The notes: a model not told the origin generated them from the letters alone. 64,000 nt of DNA from Helichrysum umbraculigerum (GCA_949592205.1 CATIUR010000004.1:7877001-7941000); one strand, 5' to 3'; positions 1 through 10,705 are shown, numbered from the stretch's first letter. Made by a program: numbers and translations.

Positions 1-620
1 TATAACAGTATAATTCTTACTTGTATACTCTTGATTCATGAGCTCAAGAGTCTCCTTTTTGATTATGCCTTTTCTGATTCTTCCTTTAATCTCGCTGGTA
101 AAACCCTAGCGTAAATATATTGAGATAAATTAAGAAAGAGAAAGTGAAAACCCGATGAAAGATAATATAGATGACCTATTTTATATGTGGGCATGACAGT
201 ATACTGATAATTGAATCAGGTCAGGAGGAGCTCGTTGATGAAAAACAGAGAGAATGATAGAATTAGTGAAGATGATGAAAGTGAATTTTAGCACATGAAT
301 AGGGAGATTAGGATGTCAAAAAATTTGAATTATCGATAGGCGAGTTACCAATGAAGAAAAGAGCGTGCAGATCAATTTTCAAGACATACATGTCTCGAAA
401 ATCACAAATCAACCTATACATTTTCCCTATCCCCTTTCCATATATATTATTTAAAAGCAGCAACCATTTGCTTAGGAAATAACATAAAAAATTAATTTAA
501 AAGATTTCATCAGGATTTAAAATTAAAAGCAGATTATTTATATTTTTTTAATTAACAAATATGATGTATTGATGACATCAGCGGTTTAACCACATTGCGA
601 CACATCAGCATCAAGGACTA
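1..620. other. Intergenic, no gene recognised
   Basis: AT-rich sequence with no convincing coding region on either strand. On the minus strand near position 40 an ATG is followed within about 20 bases by a GTAAGA donor-like site, which could be the first exon of a gene lying to the left of the window, but nothing else supports it. Confidence 0.4.
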
Positions 621-686
621 CCTCATGACTTGACAAGTCAGCTTCATGACATCAGCGTAACCCCCCTTTAATAGTATAGATAGATG
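300..686 (-). mobile_element. Possible Helitron 5' end
   Basis: Read on the minus strand, a sequence starting TCTATACTATTAAAGGGG (about 686 downwards) is preceded by A, as expected for a Helitron inserted between A and T. It continues with CTGATGTCAT and TGACTTGTCA boxes. Many plant Helitrons begin in a similar way. I could not find the CTRR end with its hairpin, so the left limit is arbitrary and the call is tentative. Confidence 0.3.
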
Positions 687-699
687 TGATGTAACAAGT

Positions 700-830
700 A
701 CGTTCTGCCCGTGGTCTATTCGACTCCTCCCAATGGTGACGCGAACTGACGCGTCAGTTGTCTGCCAGCTCAGTGCCACGTCAGCTTTTCCACTGACTGA
801 CACAAACTGACACAAACTGACACTCCACTG
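700..830. repeat. Cluster of CTGAC repeats
   Basis: Short direct and inverted copies of ACTGACGCG and ACTGACACA lie here, including three copies of ACTGACACA(A) in a row near 790-822 and the palindrome CTGACGCGTCAG. They lie 3' of the interrupted Harbinger ORF1 gene and could be subterminal repeats of that transposon. No terminal inverted repeat partner was found at the other side. Confidence 0.45.
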
Positions 831-952
831 CCAACAACAACATCACTTCCCTTATTTTCAGGGCCCCACACACTATTTAATCTATTTATTTAATACAAAA
901 CTTAAATAACACATTTAAATTAAAACTAAAAATAAGGGATTAATTAAAAATT

Positions 953-1085
953 AAACATTACAATTCCTAAAAAAATAAAATATTACAATTCCTAAAAAAG
1001 AAAAAAAATTACAATTCCTAAAAAATTAAAATGTTACAAATCCTAAAAAATAAAAAATGTTACAAATCCTAAAAAAGAAAAAAAA
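953..1085. repeat. AT-rich tandem repeat in ORF1 3' flank
   Basis: Five degenerate copies of a unit close to ATTACAATTCCTAAAAAA plus an A/T spacer, period about 26-29 bases, directly downstream (minus-strand sense) of the ORF1 stop codon. Later units carry ACAAATCC in place of ACAATTCC. It probably forms part of the 3' UTR of the interrupted gene. Confidence 0.75.
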
Positions 1086-1122
1086 AATACATTTATTGAA
1101 ATTTAAAAATACAACTAGTAGT

Positions 1123-2091
1123 CTACTCGGATTCGTTGTCGTCTTCATTGTCGTCTTCATTGTTGTCCTCGTCTTCACCCGAATCTAGCACTTGGGTTGA
1201 ACCCAAACCCGCGTCGTGACCAAAGAACGTTTTGTAGTCCGACTCATAGTTGTCAACCAAGGTTTTTCTTACTTCCTTGATCATTTTTTTCTCCTTACTT
1301 TTGAGAAACGACGGGATCGGTTGAAGAAGCATTTTCCACGATTTAATGATCGTTTTTTTGGCCGCGGCTTTTCCGCTTTGCGCCATTGTACATTCTGACG
1401 TTTGCGCGGCTCGTATGTTGGCCAAACGTTCTTGTTCTTTCAAAGAACGTGAAGCAGTAGCGGCATCACTTGAACTCGAGCTTTTTTGGCTTTTCCTAGA
1501 AGATATACGACCGGGCGGGTGACGAATGGGGTCGTCGGTGAACAAGTGCTGCATGTTAGCCGTAAGAGGATCGGAATAAGGCATGTCGTCACTAAGATTG
1601 ATGGGTTCGAGCTCGGGTTGGGATGGAATTTCTCGGTTGCTCATAACACCAAACGATACCAGAAACTTTGGATGATCCTTGACTACGTCCCAACAACTTT
1701 CATATATGAAATCTCTTCCCATTCGGTCCTTGAACCTCTTATGACATGCTTTCACAATGTCATCTTCTTTGGCACCGCTCGGACGAGGATTTGTAACCTC
1801 TTTGTAAATTCCAATGAAGATCTTGCAATCCGAACGAATCTTGTTCCATTTGCTTTGAAGTTGGCTCACGGAACGGGTTTGGGGAGCCACCGAGTTGTAG
1901 TCCTCATGAACTTTTCTCCAGAAAACTTCTCCAGCTTGTGCCTTGCCTTTTTTGTCTTTTTCAGACCGGTGGATCCATCGTTGGGCCAAGATAACCGCCT
2001 CCTCATCGGTCCATTTTACTTGCACCCGGGTTGAGGCAGTGGACACGGATTTTCCTTTAGATCTTCCTCTCTTTGGAGCCGGCTCGGGTTC
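1123..2091 (-). pseudogene. Harbinger-type ORF1 protein, C-terminal part (interrupted)
   Basis: Carboxy-terminal two thirds (322 residues) of a Myb/SANT-like transposon protein of the PIF/Harbinger ORF1 type, often annotated in plants through its NAM-associated C-terminal domain. ORF1 proteins of this class bind DNA and assist the DDE transposase. Visible are a basic NLS-like stretch (PKRGRSKGK), a tryptophan-rich trihelix-like region (KWTDEEAVILAQRW, then FWRKVHEDYN and QLQSKWNKI) and an acidic Asp/Glu-rich tail. The amino-terminal third lies at 21804-22229 on the same strand. The two parts are separated only by the copia element and its 5-bp duplication, and the frame is the same on both sides. 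No transposase ORF2 is present nearby, so this was either a non-autonomous element or a derived gene. Confidence 0.85.
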
Positions 2092-2096
2092 GGGTT

Positions 2097-2682
2097 TGTT
2101 GAGACATAGATTGTGACAACAGATCTAGCTTGAAATAGGACTGGTGTAATTCTTATTACGTTTGTACATTGGTTTAGATTTGTAAATAAATATTTGTTTT
2201 GTTAGTAATATTCGTTAAACATATTATTGTGCTAAGTTAGACGAATGTTTAAATACGAAATAAATAATGGACGTTTTATGCAAAGCGAGTCGAGATCTCA
2301 GGTCGCAGCGAGCTGAGCTATGAGATGAGAACTGAACTCGCGAGGCATTAGTCTGGCGAGCCGAGTTCTATGTTGGGCTTGGGCTGCGAGTTGGACCGAA
2401 CTCGCAGGCCCATGCGAGCCGAGACGAGCTGACTTATATATTGTTTTTCACGGATGAAAAACATAACACTTTTGATACTTTTGCTGATCTGCGAACTCGA
2501 CAAACCAGAGAAAAACTTATATCTAACGGCTAGGCTTTGACGTATTATTCGTTTAAAGTTAAGCTTTAATATACTCAATTACAAACATATTCGTTGTTAG
2601 TAAGATAACACCGTATTGAGGGATTCCGCACCTTAATACTACAGATAACGAAGTTATCGATCCTAAAACTAGGGGACTTACA
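2097..2682 (+). repeat. 5' LTR of the copia element
   Basis: Starts TGTTGAGACATAG and ends GGGGACTTACA. It matches 21218-21803 over its full 586 bp with about four substitutions by eye. It contains several GCGAG(T/C)(C/T)GAG boxes between 2284 and 2440, a motif that recurs in the leader and upstream of ORF3. Confidence 0.95.
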
Positions 2683-2684
2683 TC

Positions 2685-2696
2685 TGGTATCAGAGC
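2685..2696 (+). promoter_or_regulatory. Primer-binding site (initiator Met tRNA)
   Basis: TGGTATCAGAGC, two bases after the 5' LTR, is the classic plant copia sequence complementary to the 3' end of initiator methionine tRNA, which primes minus-strand DNA synthesis. Confidence 0.93.
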
Positions 2697-2891
2697 TTTC
2701 GGGCTAAATACGAGTGTGTTCGTGAGTTTTAGTAATATTGCGTTTTTGATTCGGGTCGTTTTTACGTGCTTTCTTGCAATACTAACGATCAAAATCATTC
2801 TCTGGACGTTTTAGGATTTGTTTACAGCCGAAATTTTTAGTTTAAGTCGTAAAAATACCTTAAAAATTCGTTTTCGGGTTTAACAGCCGTT

Positions 2892-3100
2892 TCGCGAGTC
2901 GAGATTAGGGTTCCAGCGTCGCCTGCGAACCGAGTTGAACTAGCGAGTCGAACTAAGGCTTGCGAGTCGAACCGAGATCCCTCGCGAATCGACATCACTT
3001 GCGAATCGACATCTTTAGCAATCTGAACTGAGGCTTGCGAATCGACGTATTCTGCGAGTCGAGCTGAGATTGCGAGTTGAGCTGAGTCTTGCGAGTTGAG
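2892..3100 (+). repeat. GCGARTYGA motif cluster in gag leader
   Basis: Nine exact copies of GCGA(A/G)T(C/T)GA lie in about 210 bases of untranslated leader between the primer site and the gag start. Flanks are irregular (spacing roughly 8 to 60 bases), so this is not a simple tandem repeat. The same motif clusters in the LTRs and at 16086-16740. Confidence 0.85.
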
Positions 3101-3142
3101 TTTTCTGAATTCGCTGAAACAGTTTAATTTTACGTTTTTAAG

Positions 3143-5959
3143 ATGTCTGACTTAAGTAGAATGATCGAAATGGACCACGAGGTGGGAAAGTCAAACGTTC
3201 CACCTAAGTTGTTGAGGATCGAGGATTACTACAACTGGAAGGACAGATTTGAATCTTACTGTAGATTCCATGACCTGTCAATCTGGATGTGTATCAAGAG
3301 TGGATACACCGCACCTACTCAAACTGTTCAAAATGCCACTGTGGTTCTTACCTATCAGAACATGAGTGATCAAGAGAAGGAAGCTTACAGAAATGAGAAT
3401 AAAGCACATTCATGCATAAAGATGTGTCTTCCTAAAGAGATTTCTCATCAACTGAAGTCTTTTCATACTGCTAGAACGCTCTGGGAAGCTCTAGAGAAAA
3501 GAGGTGAGGGAAGTCCACAGGTGAGAGCTGGCAAGAAGAGTCTTCTCAAAAAGCAATTTACTATGTTTAAAGCTTTAAAAGGAGAAGATCTTGATGCCTA
3601 TGTCACGCGTTTCTACCATCTGCTAAGTGAATTAGAATACCATGAGATTGTAGAAGAAGAAGTAGCTAAAACCGACAAGTTTCTTGAGGGTTTGCCTTCT
3701 AAATGGGAAATGTATGGCGTTATGATTAAGGATAATGAAACCAGGTATTCTACTATGACCTTAGAGCAAGTCATTGACAAACTGAAAGGTTATGATTTCT
3801 CCAGAAAGTCAAGAGATAGTGATTCTGATCAGGTTCAGAACCCTGGGTTGTATCATGGAAAGTCAAGTCTTTCGACTGCGTCATCTAGTTCGACCACTGC
3901 ATTGTTAGTTGGTGATATTGGTGAAAATGGAGAAATGATTACTGAAGATCTATGCTTTATTTCCTCCTCTAGTGATGAAACAAAGGGAAAGAATACTGAG
4001 AAGTCACCTCAAGAGCATCAGAAGATGCCGATGAGTGTGAAATCTGCTGAACAGCAACTGTCTGTTCTTGCTTCCTTTGTTGCATCATACGAGAACTACA
4101 TAGAGGGAAAGATCAATGATCCTATTCTGTTTGATGAGGATTATGAACAGATAGATCCTGATTATCTTGAGGAATTGGAGCTTCAAGATCAACTAGCATT
4201 GGTTTCAAGAAAAGTTAAAAATTTCCTCAAGAGAACTGGTAGAAAGGTGTTGGGCAATAGATCAGGGTTTGACAAAACCAAGGTCAGATGCTTTAACTGT
4301 CAGGGTATTGGTCATTTTGCTAGAGAATGCCAAAGACCTAAAGTAGAAGCACAAGGAAAACAAGGTTCGGGAAGTACTCTTGCTTCCAAAGCCTTAGTGG
4401 TGAAGCAGTTGGATGGCTCTTATGATTGGCAAGCTCATTCTGAGGAAGCTTTGATGGCCGAGATCGAAGAGACAACTGCTGGATCAGTGTCCTACATGCC
4501 CACTGATATGGAACAGAGAATAGAGGTGCCTGAGTCTGAAGTGAAGGCAAGTGATGATGACGTGATATATATGGATTCAACTCCAGATATGAGTCCTGAA
4601 GAATTCGTGGCACGCATGGCTGAATTACAAACTGACAAGAAGAAGGTATGTTTAGATATTCTTAATATTGCTGATGTTTGTTACTTAGTTACTGTTTTAC
4701 AATCTCAGAATAGTGTTTTAACTGTGTCAAATAGCAATTTGTCATCACAATTGAATATGGATAAGGAATCCTATAAGACTGTTAGATCTGAACTTGATCA
4801 AGCTATTATGGATATTCGTAGATTAAGTGATGATAAACAAGTCTTAAAAGATAAAATTAAGTCTGATGCTTCGGATAGAACAAAACTTAGAGATACCATA
4901 AGTGAAAAATCTGTTGTCATAGATGGTCTCTATATGAATATCAAAGACTTAAATGAGACAATTGCTAGTAAGGATCAGGAAATAGTGAACCTTAACTTAA
5001 GGTTAATTGAGCAAAACCGTAAACTTGAGAACTATAGGACATCTCAAATGGATAAAATGTTAGATGCTCAACGTAGTGTAAAGGACAAGACTGGGTTAGG
5101 TTACAATGATGTATCCCCTCCTTTTAATGCCAATTACACTCCTATTCCTGAAGATTCTGAAATGACTGAAGTTAATCCTGAGAATTCAGTAGCTGATAAA
5201 CCTGAACAGTCAGAGGCACAGAAAGATGTTATTAAGAACGTATCATTAGATAATAGCAAGGCTTCTCAGTTCACCAAAATACAATTTGTATCGGGTGGAG
5301 TGATTAACGATGCTAAGATTGATGATAAAGTTGATAAGGAACAGCTTAAACCTTTAGTTCCTAAGACTCCGGATGAGAAAGCAAAAGTGAGTAAATCACG
5401 CAAGCAGATGTCATGTTTCAAGTGTCATCAAAAGGGACACGTGGCTTCGTGTTGTCCTAACAAAAAGCCTGAAACACCACATAAGCTTGTGATTGATGAA
5501 AAGACACAGACTGACTCTAGTATGACTGTAGATGGGTTAGATACCAAACCTAAGTTAGGTAATAAACCTGTTAACATTCTTAAAAGAGATGGTAAGCATA
5601 GTGTCTCCCCACCTAAACCTAAACGGCCATATACTCAAAGTGATAATTCTATCCATAAGTCTAGGGATGTGACACCGTCGAGGTTTAGAACTACAAGTAG
5701 AAGCCATAGTCATTATGAGAGTGGTACTACTTCGCGATCACATGAGTTTAATTATAATTATCATAATAGAGCTCATAATTATGTGCCTAGGAGGTTATCC
5801 TCAAATTCACCTCTTAAGGCTGATCGTCCACAAACTCAAGCTACTTCGAAAGTAACCAAAACTCCTGATGGGAAGGATGGTTATTTTAAAGAGCTTAAGT
5901 TTGTTGATGATAAGGGACAAACCAAGACCGTAATGGCTTGGGTCCCTCTTGATAACTGA
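3143..5959 (+). CDS. gag: Gag, long Sirevirus type with two zinc knuckles
   Basis: Capsid/nucleocapsid protein of the copia element, 938 residues, much longer than a usual copia Gag. Residues about 20-220 match the UBN2/copia Gag capsid region (WKDRFESYCRFHD, LWEALEKRGEG, LEGLPSKWEMY). A first CCHC knuckle (CFNCQGIGHFAREC) starts at residue 383. Residues about 495-650 are Ser/Leu/Asp/Lys-rich and predicted by eye to form a coiled coil. A second knuckle (CFKCHQKGHVASCC) starts at residue 758, followed by a basic Ser/Arg-rich tail. The ATG is the first after the leader. The reading frame ends in TGA eleven bases after pol opens in another frame. A splice-acceptor-like sequence (TGTGTTATGTGCAG) sits at 5968-5981, so gag-pol fusion may need splicing or frameshifting. 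Confidence 0.9.
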   Translation: MSDLSRMIEMDHEVGKSNVPPKLLRIEDYYNWKDRFESYCRFHDLSIWMCIKSGYTAPTQTVQNATVVLTYQNMSDQEKEAYRNENKAHSCIKMCLPKEISHQLKSFHTARTLWEALEKRGEGSPQVRAGKKSLLKKQFTMFKALKGEDLDAYVTRFYHLLSELEYHEIVEEEVAKTDKFLEGLPSKWEMYGVMIKDNETRYSTMTLEQVIDKLKGYDFSRKSRDSDSDQVQNPGLYHGKSSLSTASSSSTTALLVGDIGENGEMITEDLCFISSSSDETKGKNTEKSPQEHQKMPMSVKSAEQQLSVLASFVASYENYIEGKINDPILFDEDYEQIDPDYLEELELQDQLALVSRKVKNFLKRTGRKVLGNRSGFDKTKVRCFNCQGIGHFARECQRPKVEAQGKQGSGSTLASKALVVKQLDGSYDWQAHSEEALMAEIEETTAGSVSYMPTDMEQRIEVPESEVKASDDDVIYMDSTPDMSPEEFVARMAELQTDKKKVCLDILNIADVCYLVTVLQSQNSVLTVSNSNLSSQLNMDKESYKTVRSELDQAIMDIRRLSDDKQVLKDKIKSDASDRTKLRDTISEKSVVIDGLYMNIKDLNETIASKDQEIVNLNLRLIEQNRKLENYRTSQMDKMLDAQRSVKDKTGLGYNDVSPPFNANYTPIPEDSEMTEVNPENSVADKPEQSEAQKDVIKNVSLDNSKASQFTKIQFVSGGVINDAKIDDKVDKEQLKPLVPKTPDEKAKVSKSRKQMSCFKCHQKGHVASCCPNKKPETPHKLVIDEKTQTDSSMTVDGLDTKPKLGNKPVNILKRDGKHSVSPPKPKRPYTQSDNSIHKSRDVTPSRFRTTSRSHSHYESGTTSRSHEFNYNYHNRAHNYVPRRLSSNSPLKADRPQTQATSKVTKTPDGKDGYFKELKFVDDKGQTKTVMAWVPLDN

Positions 5960-7175
5960 TTGTGTTTTGTGTTATGTGCAGGAGCATGCTGTGAACAAGG
6001 ACAGCTGGTGGTATGTAGACAGTGGATGCTCGAGGCACATGACCGGAGAAAGAAGTCTACTGAAGGACTTCAAGGAAAGTCTCAAGCAAAAAGTAAATTT
6101 TGCAGGAGATAAAGGAGGAGTAATTTCGGGAAAAGGAAAAGTTTCAAATGGAACTTTGACTCTTGAGGATGTGAACTATGTTGAAGAACTAACTCACAAC
6201 CTAGTGAGTGTTTCCCAAGTCTGTGATAAAGGTCATCCAGTTTATTTCAATGAAAAGGAGGCCTTAGTCCTGAAGCCAGGTTTCAAAATTCCTGATAAAT
6301 GGATATTGATGAGGGCGCCAAGGAAGAAGGACATCTATGCTATCAACATGGGTGTTCTTAACTCTTCAATGGTGTCTACATGTTTATTATCCAAGGCTTC
6401 GGAAACAGACGCATTATTATGGCATAGGAGAATGGCACACCTGAACTGGAGAAAGATGAATTATATAACCAAAAATGGTTTGGTTCTAGGTGTACCACAA
6501 AAACGTTTCGAGTCTGAGGATAAGTGTGTTCCTTGCATGAAAGGAAAGCAGCACAAGAAACCACACAGACCTAAGACTGAAAACTCTATCTCCTCGCCAT
6601 TTGAATTGCTACATATGGACCTCTTCGGCCCTATAAGCAAGAGAAGTCTAGGTGGTAAATGGTACTGTTTGGTTGTCACAGATGATTATTCTAGATTCTC
6701 GTGGGTATTCTTTTTGGGATCAAAGGATGAAACTCCAGGAATTTTAATTGAGTTCTTTGATCTAGTAGAGAATGTCTATAAAAAGAGAGTTAAGCGTATT
6801 CGTAGTGACAATGGAACAGAATTTAAAAATTCAACGTTGAATATCTATTGCTTAAGCAAAGGGATATTACATCAATTTAGTGCACCTTATGAACCTCAAC
6901 AGAATGGTGTTGCTGAAAGGAAAAATAGAAAGTTGATTGAAGCTGCTAGAACAATGCTTGCTGATTCTAAGCTTCCGGTCATCTTTTGGGCAGAAGTAGT
7001 GAATACAGCATGTTATGTTCTTAATAGAGTTCTTACGGTTAAGAGACATAACAGGACTTGTTATGAGCTTTTGAACAATAAGAAACCTAACTTAAAAGGG
7101 TTTGAACCCTTTGGAGTTTCATGCACCATATTAAAGACTGGACATCAAGCAAAATTTGGTGAGAAGGCTGAATAA
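5949..7175 (+). CDS. pol: Pol part 1: protease and integrase (ends at a premature stop)
   Basis: Frame +1 relative to gag. Residues 19-33 hold the aspartic protease motif (WYVDSGCSRHMTG). GAG-pre-integrase follows with the HHCC zinc site (WHRRMAHL ... CVPCMKGKQH), then the integrase core with all three catalytic residues in their usual contexts: Asp in HMDLFG, Asp in RSDNGTEF and Glu in NGVAERKNR. Translation stops at TAA 7173-7175 within the conserved linker before GFFLGY. The same frame continues at once into reverse transcriptase, so this is a single nonsense mutation, not a real gene end. The start is uncertain: 5982, just after a candidate splice acceptor, is also in frame. Confidence 0.88.
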   Translation: MITDCVLCYVQEHAVNKDSWWYVDSGCSRHMTGERSLLKDFKESLKQKVNFAGDKGGVISGKGKVSNGTLTLEDVNYVEELTHNLVSVSQVCDKGHPVYFNEKEALVLKPGFKIPDKWILMRAPRKKDIYAINMGVLNSSMVSTCLLSKASETDALLWHRRMAHLNWRKMNYITKNGLVLGVPQKRFESEDKCVPCMKGKQHKKPHRPKTENSISSPFELLHMDLFGPISKRSLGGKWYCLVVTDDYSRFSWVFFLGSKDETPGILIEFFDLVENVYKKRVKRIRSDNGTEFKNSTLNIYCLSKGILHQFSAPYEPQQNGVAERKNRKLIEAARTMLADSKLPVIFWAEVVNTACYVLNRVLTVKRHNRTCYELLNNKKPNLKGFEPFGVSCTILKTGHQAKFGEKAE

Positions 7176-8660
7176 GGATTTTTCCTAGGTTATATGCCCA
7201 ATTCGCCAAACAAGAGAGTCTTTAATAAAGTCACAGGACGTTTGGAGGTAGTTTATAATATTGAGGTTACGAGCTACTCACCAGATGTTCATAAGGGCTT
7301 AGATTGGCAATTTGATTATTTTGATCTCTTTGCATCATTTAAAGTTCCTATTAGTGACTATGTCAGTGATTCAGAGATAGCTGAACATTTAGTGTTTGAA
7401 GATGAGAATATTGGTCCCGCTTCAACATCAAGTGATAAGCAGTCTGGAATTAAGACTAATGTTGACTCAGATAAAGCTTCCACAAGTGAGTCACAACAAC
7501 CTTCAGAGGATAAGTCTCAAGAAACAGAAGATCCTGATGATCTTTCTACAAAGTTTGATGATATACTTACTCCTTTGAAACATTTAAGGATATCTTCAGC
7601 ACGTACGAAAGATGTACCTGAATTGGAAGAGATTGGTACTAATTTGGAAGATGAGATACCGGTTGAACCAGTTACTACAACTAGAACGAGTAAGAATCAT
7701 CCCGTTGAAAACATCATCGGTGATATTAATACTCCGGTTCAAACTAGGCATCAATCCAGAGCTAGTACGTCTGAGAACTTAGAATACCAAAGCTTGTATA
7801 CTGCAATGAAAGAGACAGGGATTCCTAATCAATGTCTATATTCATGCTTTATCTCACAAGTCGAGCCTAAAAATGTTCAAATGGCTTTAAAGGAAAGCTC
7901 GTGGGTAGAAGCAATGCAAGAGGAACTATCTCAGTTCTCTAAATTACAAGTATGGGAGTTGGTTGACCTACCAAAGGGAGAATATCCAATTGGAACTAGA
8001 TGGGTATTTAAGTGCAAGAGAGATGATAAAGGTATCGTTACTCGCAATAAAGCTCGTCTGGTGGTTCAAGGTTTTAATCAACAAGAAGGTATTGACTACA
8101 ATGAGGTGTTTGCACCAGTTGCTAGGCTAGAAGCAATTAGAGTATTCTTAGCATTCGCATCATATTTTGGTATAAAAGTGTATCAGTTGGATGTTAAGAG
8201 TGCCTTTTTGTATGGCAAAGTGGAAGAATTGGTGTATGTTTCACAACCTCCAGGGTTTGCTGATCCTGAGTATCCAGATAGAGTATATCGTTTGAATAAG
8301 GCTCTATATGGATTACATCAAGCACCTAGGGCATGGTATGGAACACTATCAACGTATCTACTTGAGAATGGATTTACAAGAGGATCGATTGATAGTACAC
8401 TGTTTGTGAAGTGGAAAAAGAAAGACTTTCTTCTCGTGCAAGTTTATGTTGATGACATTATCTTCGGATCATCTGATGAAAAGATGTGTCAAGAATTTGA
8501 GAAAGTTATGAGAAAAAGGTTCGAAATGTCTGCAATGGGAGAGTTGAATTTCTTCTTAGGATTACAAGTTGATCAAAAGAAGGATGGATTCTTTATTCAT
8601 CAATCTAAATATACATATGAGCTATTAGAATGCTTCAAGATGGATGAAAGTAAGGTCTAA
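7176..8660 (+). pseudogene. pol: Pol part 2: reverse transcriptase, cut by insertion
   Basis: Continues the pol frame after the nonsense codon. An acidic linker of about 220 residues precedes the copia RVT_2 domain (WELVDLPKGEYPIGTRWVFK, FAPVARLEAIRVFLAFA, YQLDVKSAFLYG). The polymerase active site reads YVDDIIFGS. The coding sequence breaks at MDESKV where a solo LTR is inserted after TCTAA. Comparing the sequence on both sides shows a frame change at the insertion point as well (next codons in frame resume with NTPIPV), so the gene was probably damaged before or during that insertion. Confidence 0.9.
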
Positions 8661-9576
8661 TGTAACACCTGCATAATTAGAATAATTAATTATGCCTAAT
8701 TGTTTGTAACTAGTTGTAATTAGTATGTAATAGGACTAATTACAGGCTCTATTTGTATATATATATAAGGTGATTTATATATATGTGTGTGTACTTACGC
8801 GATTTGGATAAATCGTGCGAATTAACCGGACGGAGTCCGACACAGTTTACTTGGACGTTGGTGACAAAAATTTACTTAAATAATGAGAACGTATTTTGTT
8901 ATATAAAATACGCAACCGAACGAGCATTATTTATATATCATCGCGACGACATTTTAACTAACGCAACAAAATGTAATAAACGCGACTTAATAATTAAAAT
9001 ATTGCGACAAATGTTTTTATTATTAATTTCAATGTATTTTTATTTAAATACTCCAGTTACATTTTAAAAATATAACTGTTTGGTTAAATACTAAAAACAA
9101 ACGATTAATCGATTAGGACACGGAGTAAATACCGTGTTTTGAGGGATGTTTTCCCCTCCCTTGTCTCTTGGATCAGCCAACACCCTTCCCACTCCTCATT
9201 TCTTCTTTCATTTTTATTACTTCCAAAATACACACACACATAAACTCTCTCAACCTCAAAATACTACCAAATTTTCGGAATCAAAACTCGACCACGAAAA
9301 TTACATTTTCGGAATCACCATCACGAGTGGAGCAAGAATATCAAGACCGTTTTCATCATCTCATCCTCCATCTAGCTCGATTTGCAAAAGTAAGAATTTT
9401 CTAAAATCTTAGATCTATTCAATTTGGTGTAATGTTTTGATGTTTTGATGTGTACACAACATAGTTATAACCTAATACAAGAAGAAAACACGATTTTATA
9501 GCTCAAAAATGGATTAGATTTGCGTTTTTGGTCGGAAAATCACGAAACCCGAAAGTTTCTGGGCTGATGTTCATCT

Positions 9577-9826
9577 TTGCGACACAACGTTTGTGTCGCA
9601 TGCTATGTCGCATAAACCATTTAGTGTCGTATTTTGTGTCGTACGTTATGTCGCACTATTGAGTCGCACTTTTATGCGACACAACCCTTATGTCGCTATT
9701 AAATTAGCATCGCAAGCTTTTGCGACACAACCACTGTGTCGCAGAGCTCTTGTGTCGCACTTTATGCGACACAACCACTGTGTCGCATACCAAACTTTAG
9801 TGTCGCAGATTGTGTCGCAAAAACAC
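9577..9826 (+). repeat. Hairpin array, GCGACAC type
   Basis: More than a dozen copies of TGTCGCA or its complement TGCGACA. Several pair into perfect hairpins: around 9763-9789 an 11-bp stem (TATGCGACACA) with the 5-nt loop ACCAC, and around 9719-9741 a 9-bp stem with the same loop. The array begins 187 nt after a CAAAA/GTAAGA donor-like site at 9390. Confidence 0.85.
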
Positions 9827-10159
9827 AGAAAACCAGAATTTTAAAGTCAAAGTTACTGTACAAAAAAGTGAAATTTTACTGTAGCAGTACTGTAGCAAAT
9901 CTACTGTAGCAAAGTCAACAATTTAGAATTTTTGCTACAAACCGTCACCAACGGGCCAAACATGTTTTCCAACAAACAAACAATTACAAACATACGGACA
10001 AACACTGGATATACTAGTTGTGTACATCTAAACGAAACGTCTCGTGAGACGCATACTTACATAACTTCATATGATTAGGCATTTGAAGGTTATGGGTTCA
10101 GAGAACCTACTTGCTTTACTTACTACTTGCTAATTGCAACTGATTACTACAAGACTCAG

Positions 10160-10705
10160 GTGAGTCTTACGGCCCCACTTTTACTGTTTTATCTTACTGG
10201 GGGAGATACATGCTACTGATTTTCTTGAACACAAGTACTAAACTGTTTACTATACCAAACGAAATTGCATGAGTTTACTTACAAACAGAAGTCTCTCCAT
10301 CATATATCGTTAGTTATGGACTTAAGCGCGAACACTAGTTAATGGATCCATTAGGGAAATGACCCTCCCCACCCGGGGCAGTAGCGCTGCCACGTACTGA
10401 TTTACACGTAGAAACGGGTGACTACTTATTCGTTACTGATGCTTGCTCAACTACGAGCATGTCACGGGAGCAAACTTATTACTTACGGGTTAAGCTTCGA
10501 TTATGAGCCTCATGGCAACGGTATAAACTTACTTATTTACATTTGCTGGACTGCAAATACTGATTTTACGATTGCTGGATTGCAATGGCTGATTTTTACG
10601 CCTACGGGCATTACTAATGAAATCTCGTGTTCAAAGCCGATATTACTTACAAACCTGTGAGATTCACCAACCTTTTGGTTGACACTTTTTAGCATGTTTT
10701 CTCAG
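10160..10705 (+). other. Putative LTR intron
   Basis: Bounded by CAG/GTGAGT and TTTTCTCAG/GTAC. The same two boundary sequences occur in the same order in the sense direction of the related LTRs at 24605-25086 and 56074-57108, although the interiors differ in length (546, 482 and 1035 nt). This suggests a leader intron within the transcribed part of the LTR. No transcript data are available. Confidence 0.5.

Noticed and set aside
1486..2034. Plus-strand open frame of 182 codons over the Harbinger ORF1
   Set aside because: Antisense shadow of the minus-strand ORF1 coding sequence; no protein-like features.
9577..9826. CRISPR-like array of short repeats
   Set aside because: Plant nuclear LTR; no constant repeat-spacer spacing, no cas genes.
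8783..9844. Open frames in the solo LTR, one rich in Arg/His repeats
   Set aside because: They follow from the GCGACAC repeat array and AT-rich LTR; not conserved in related LTRs.
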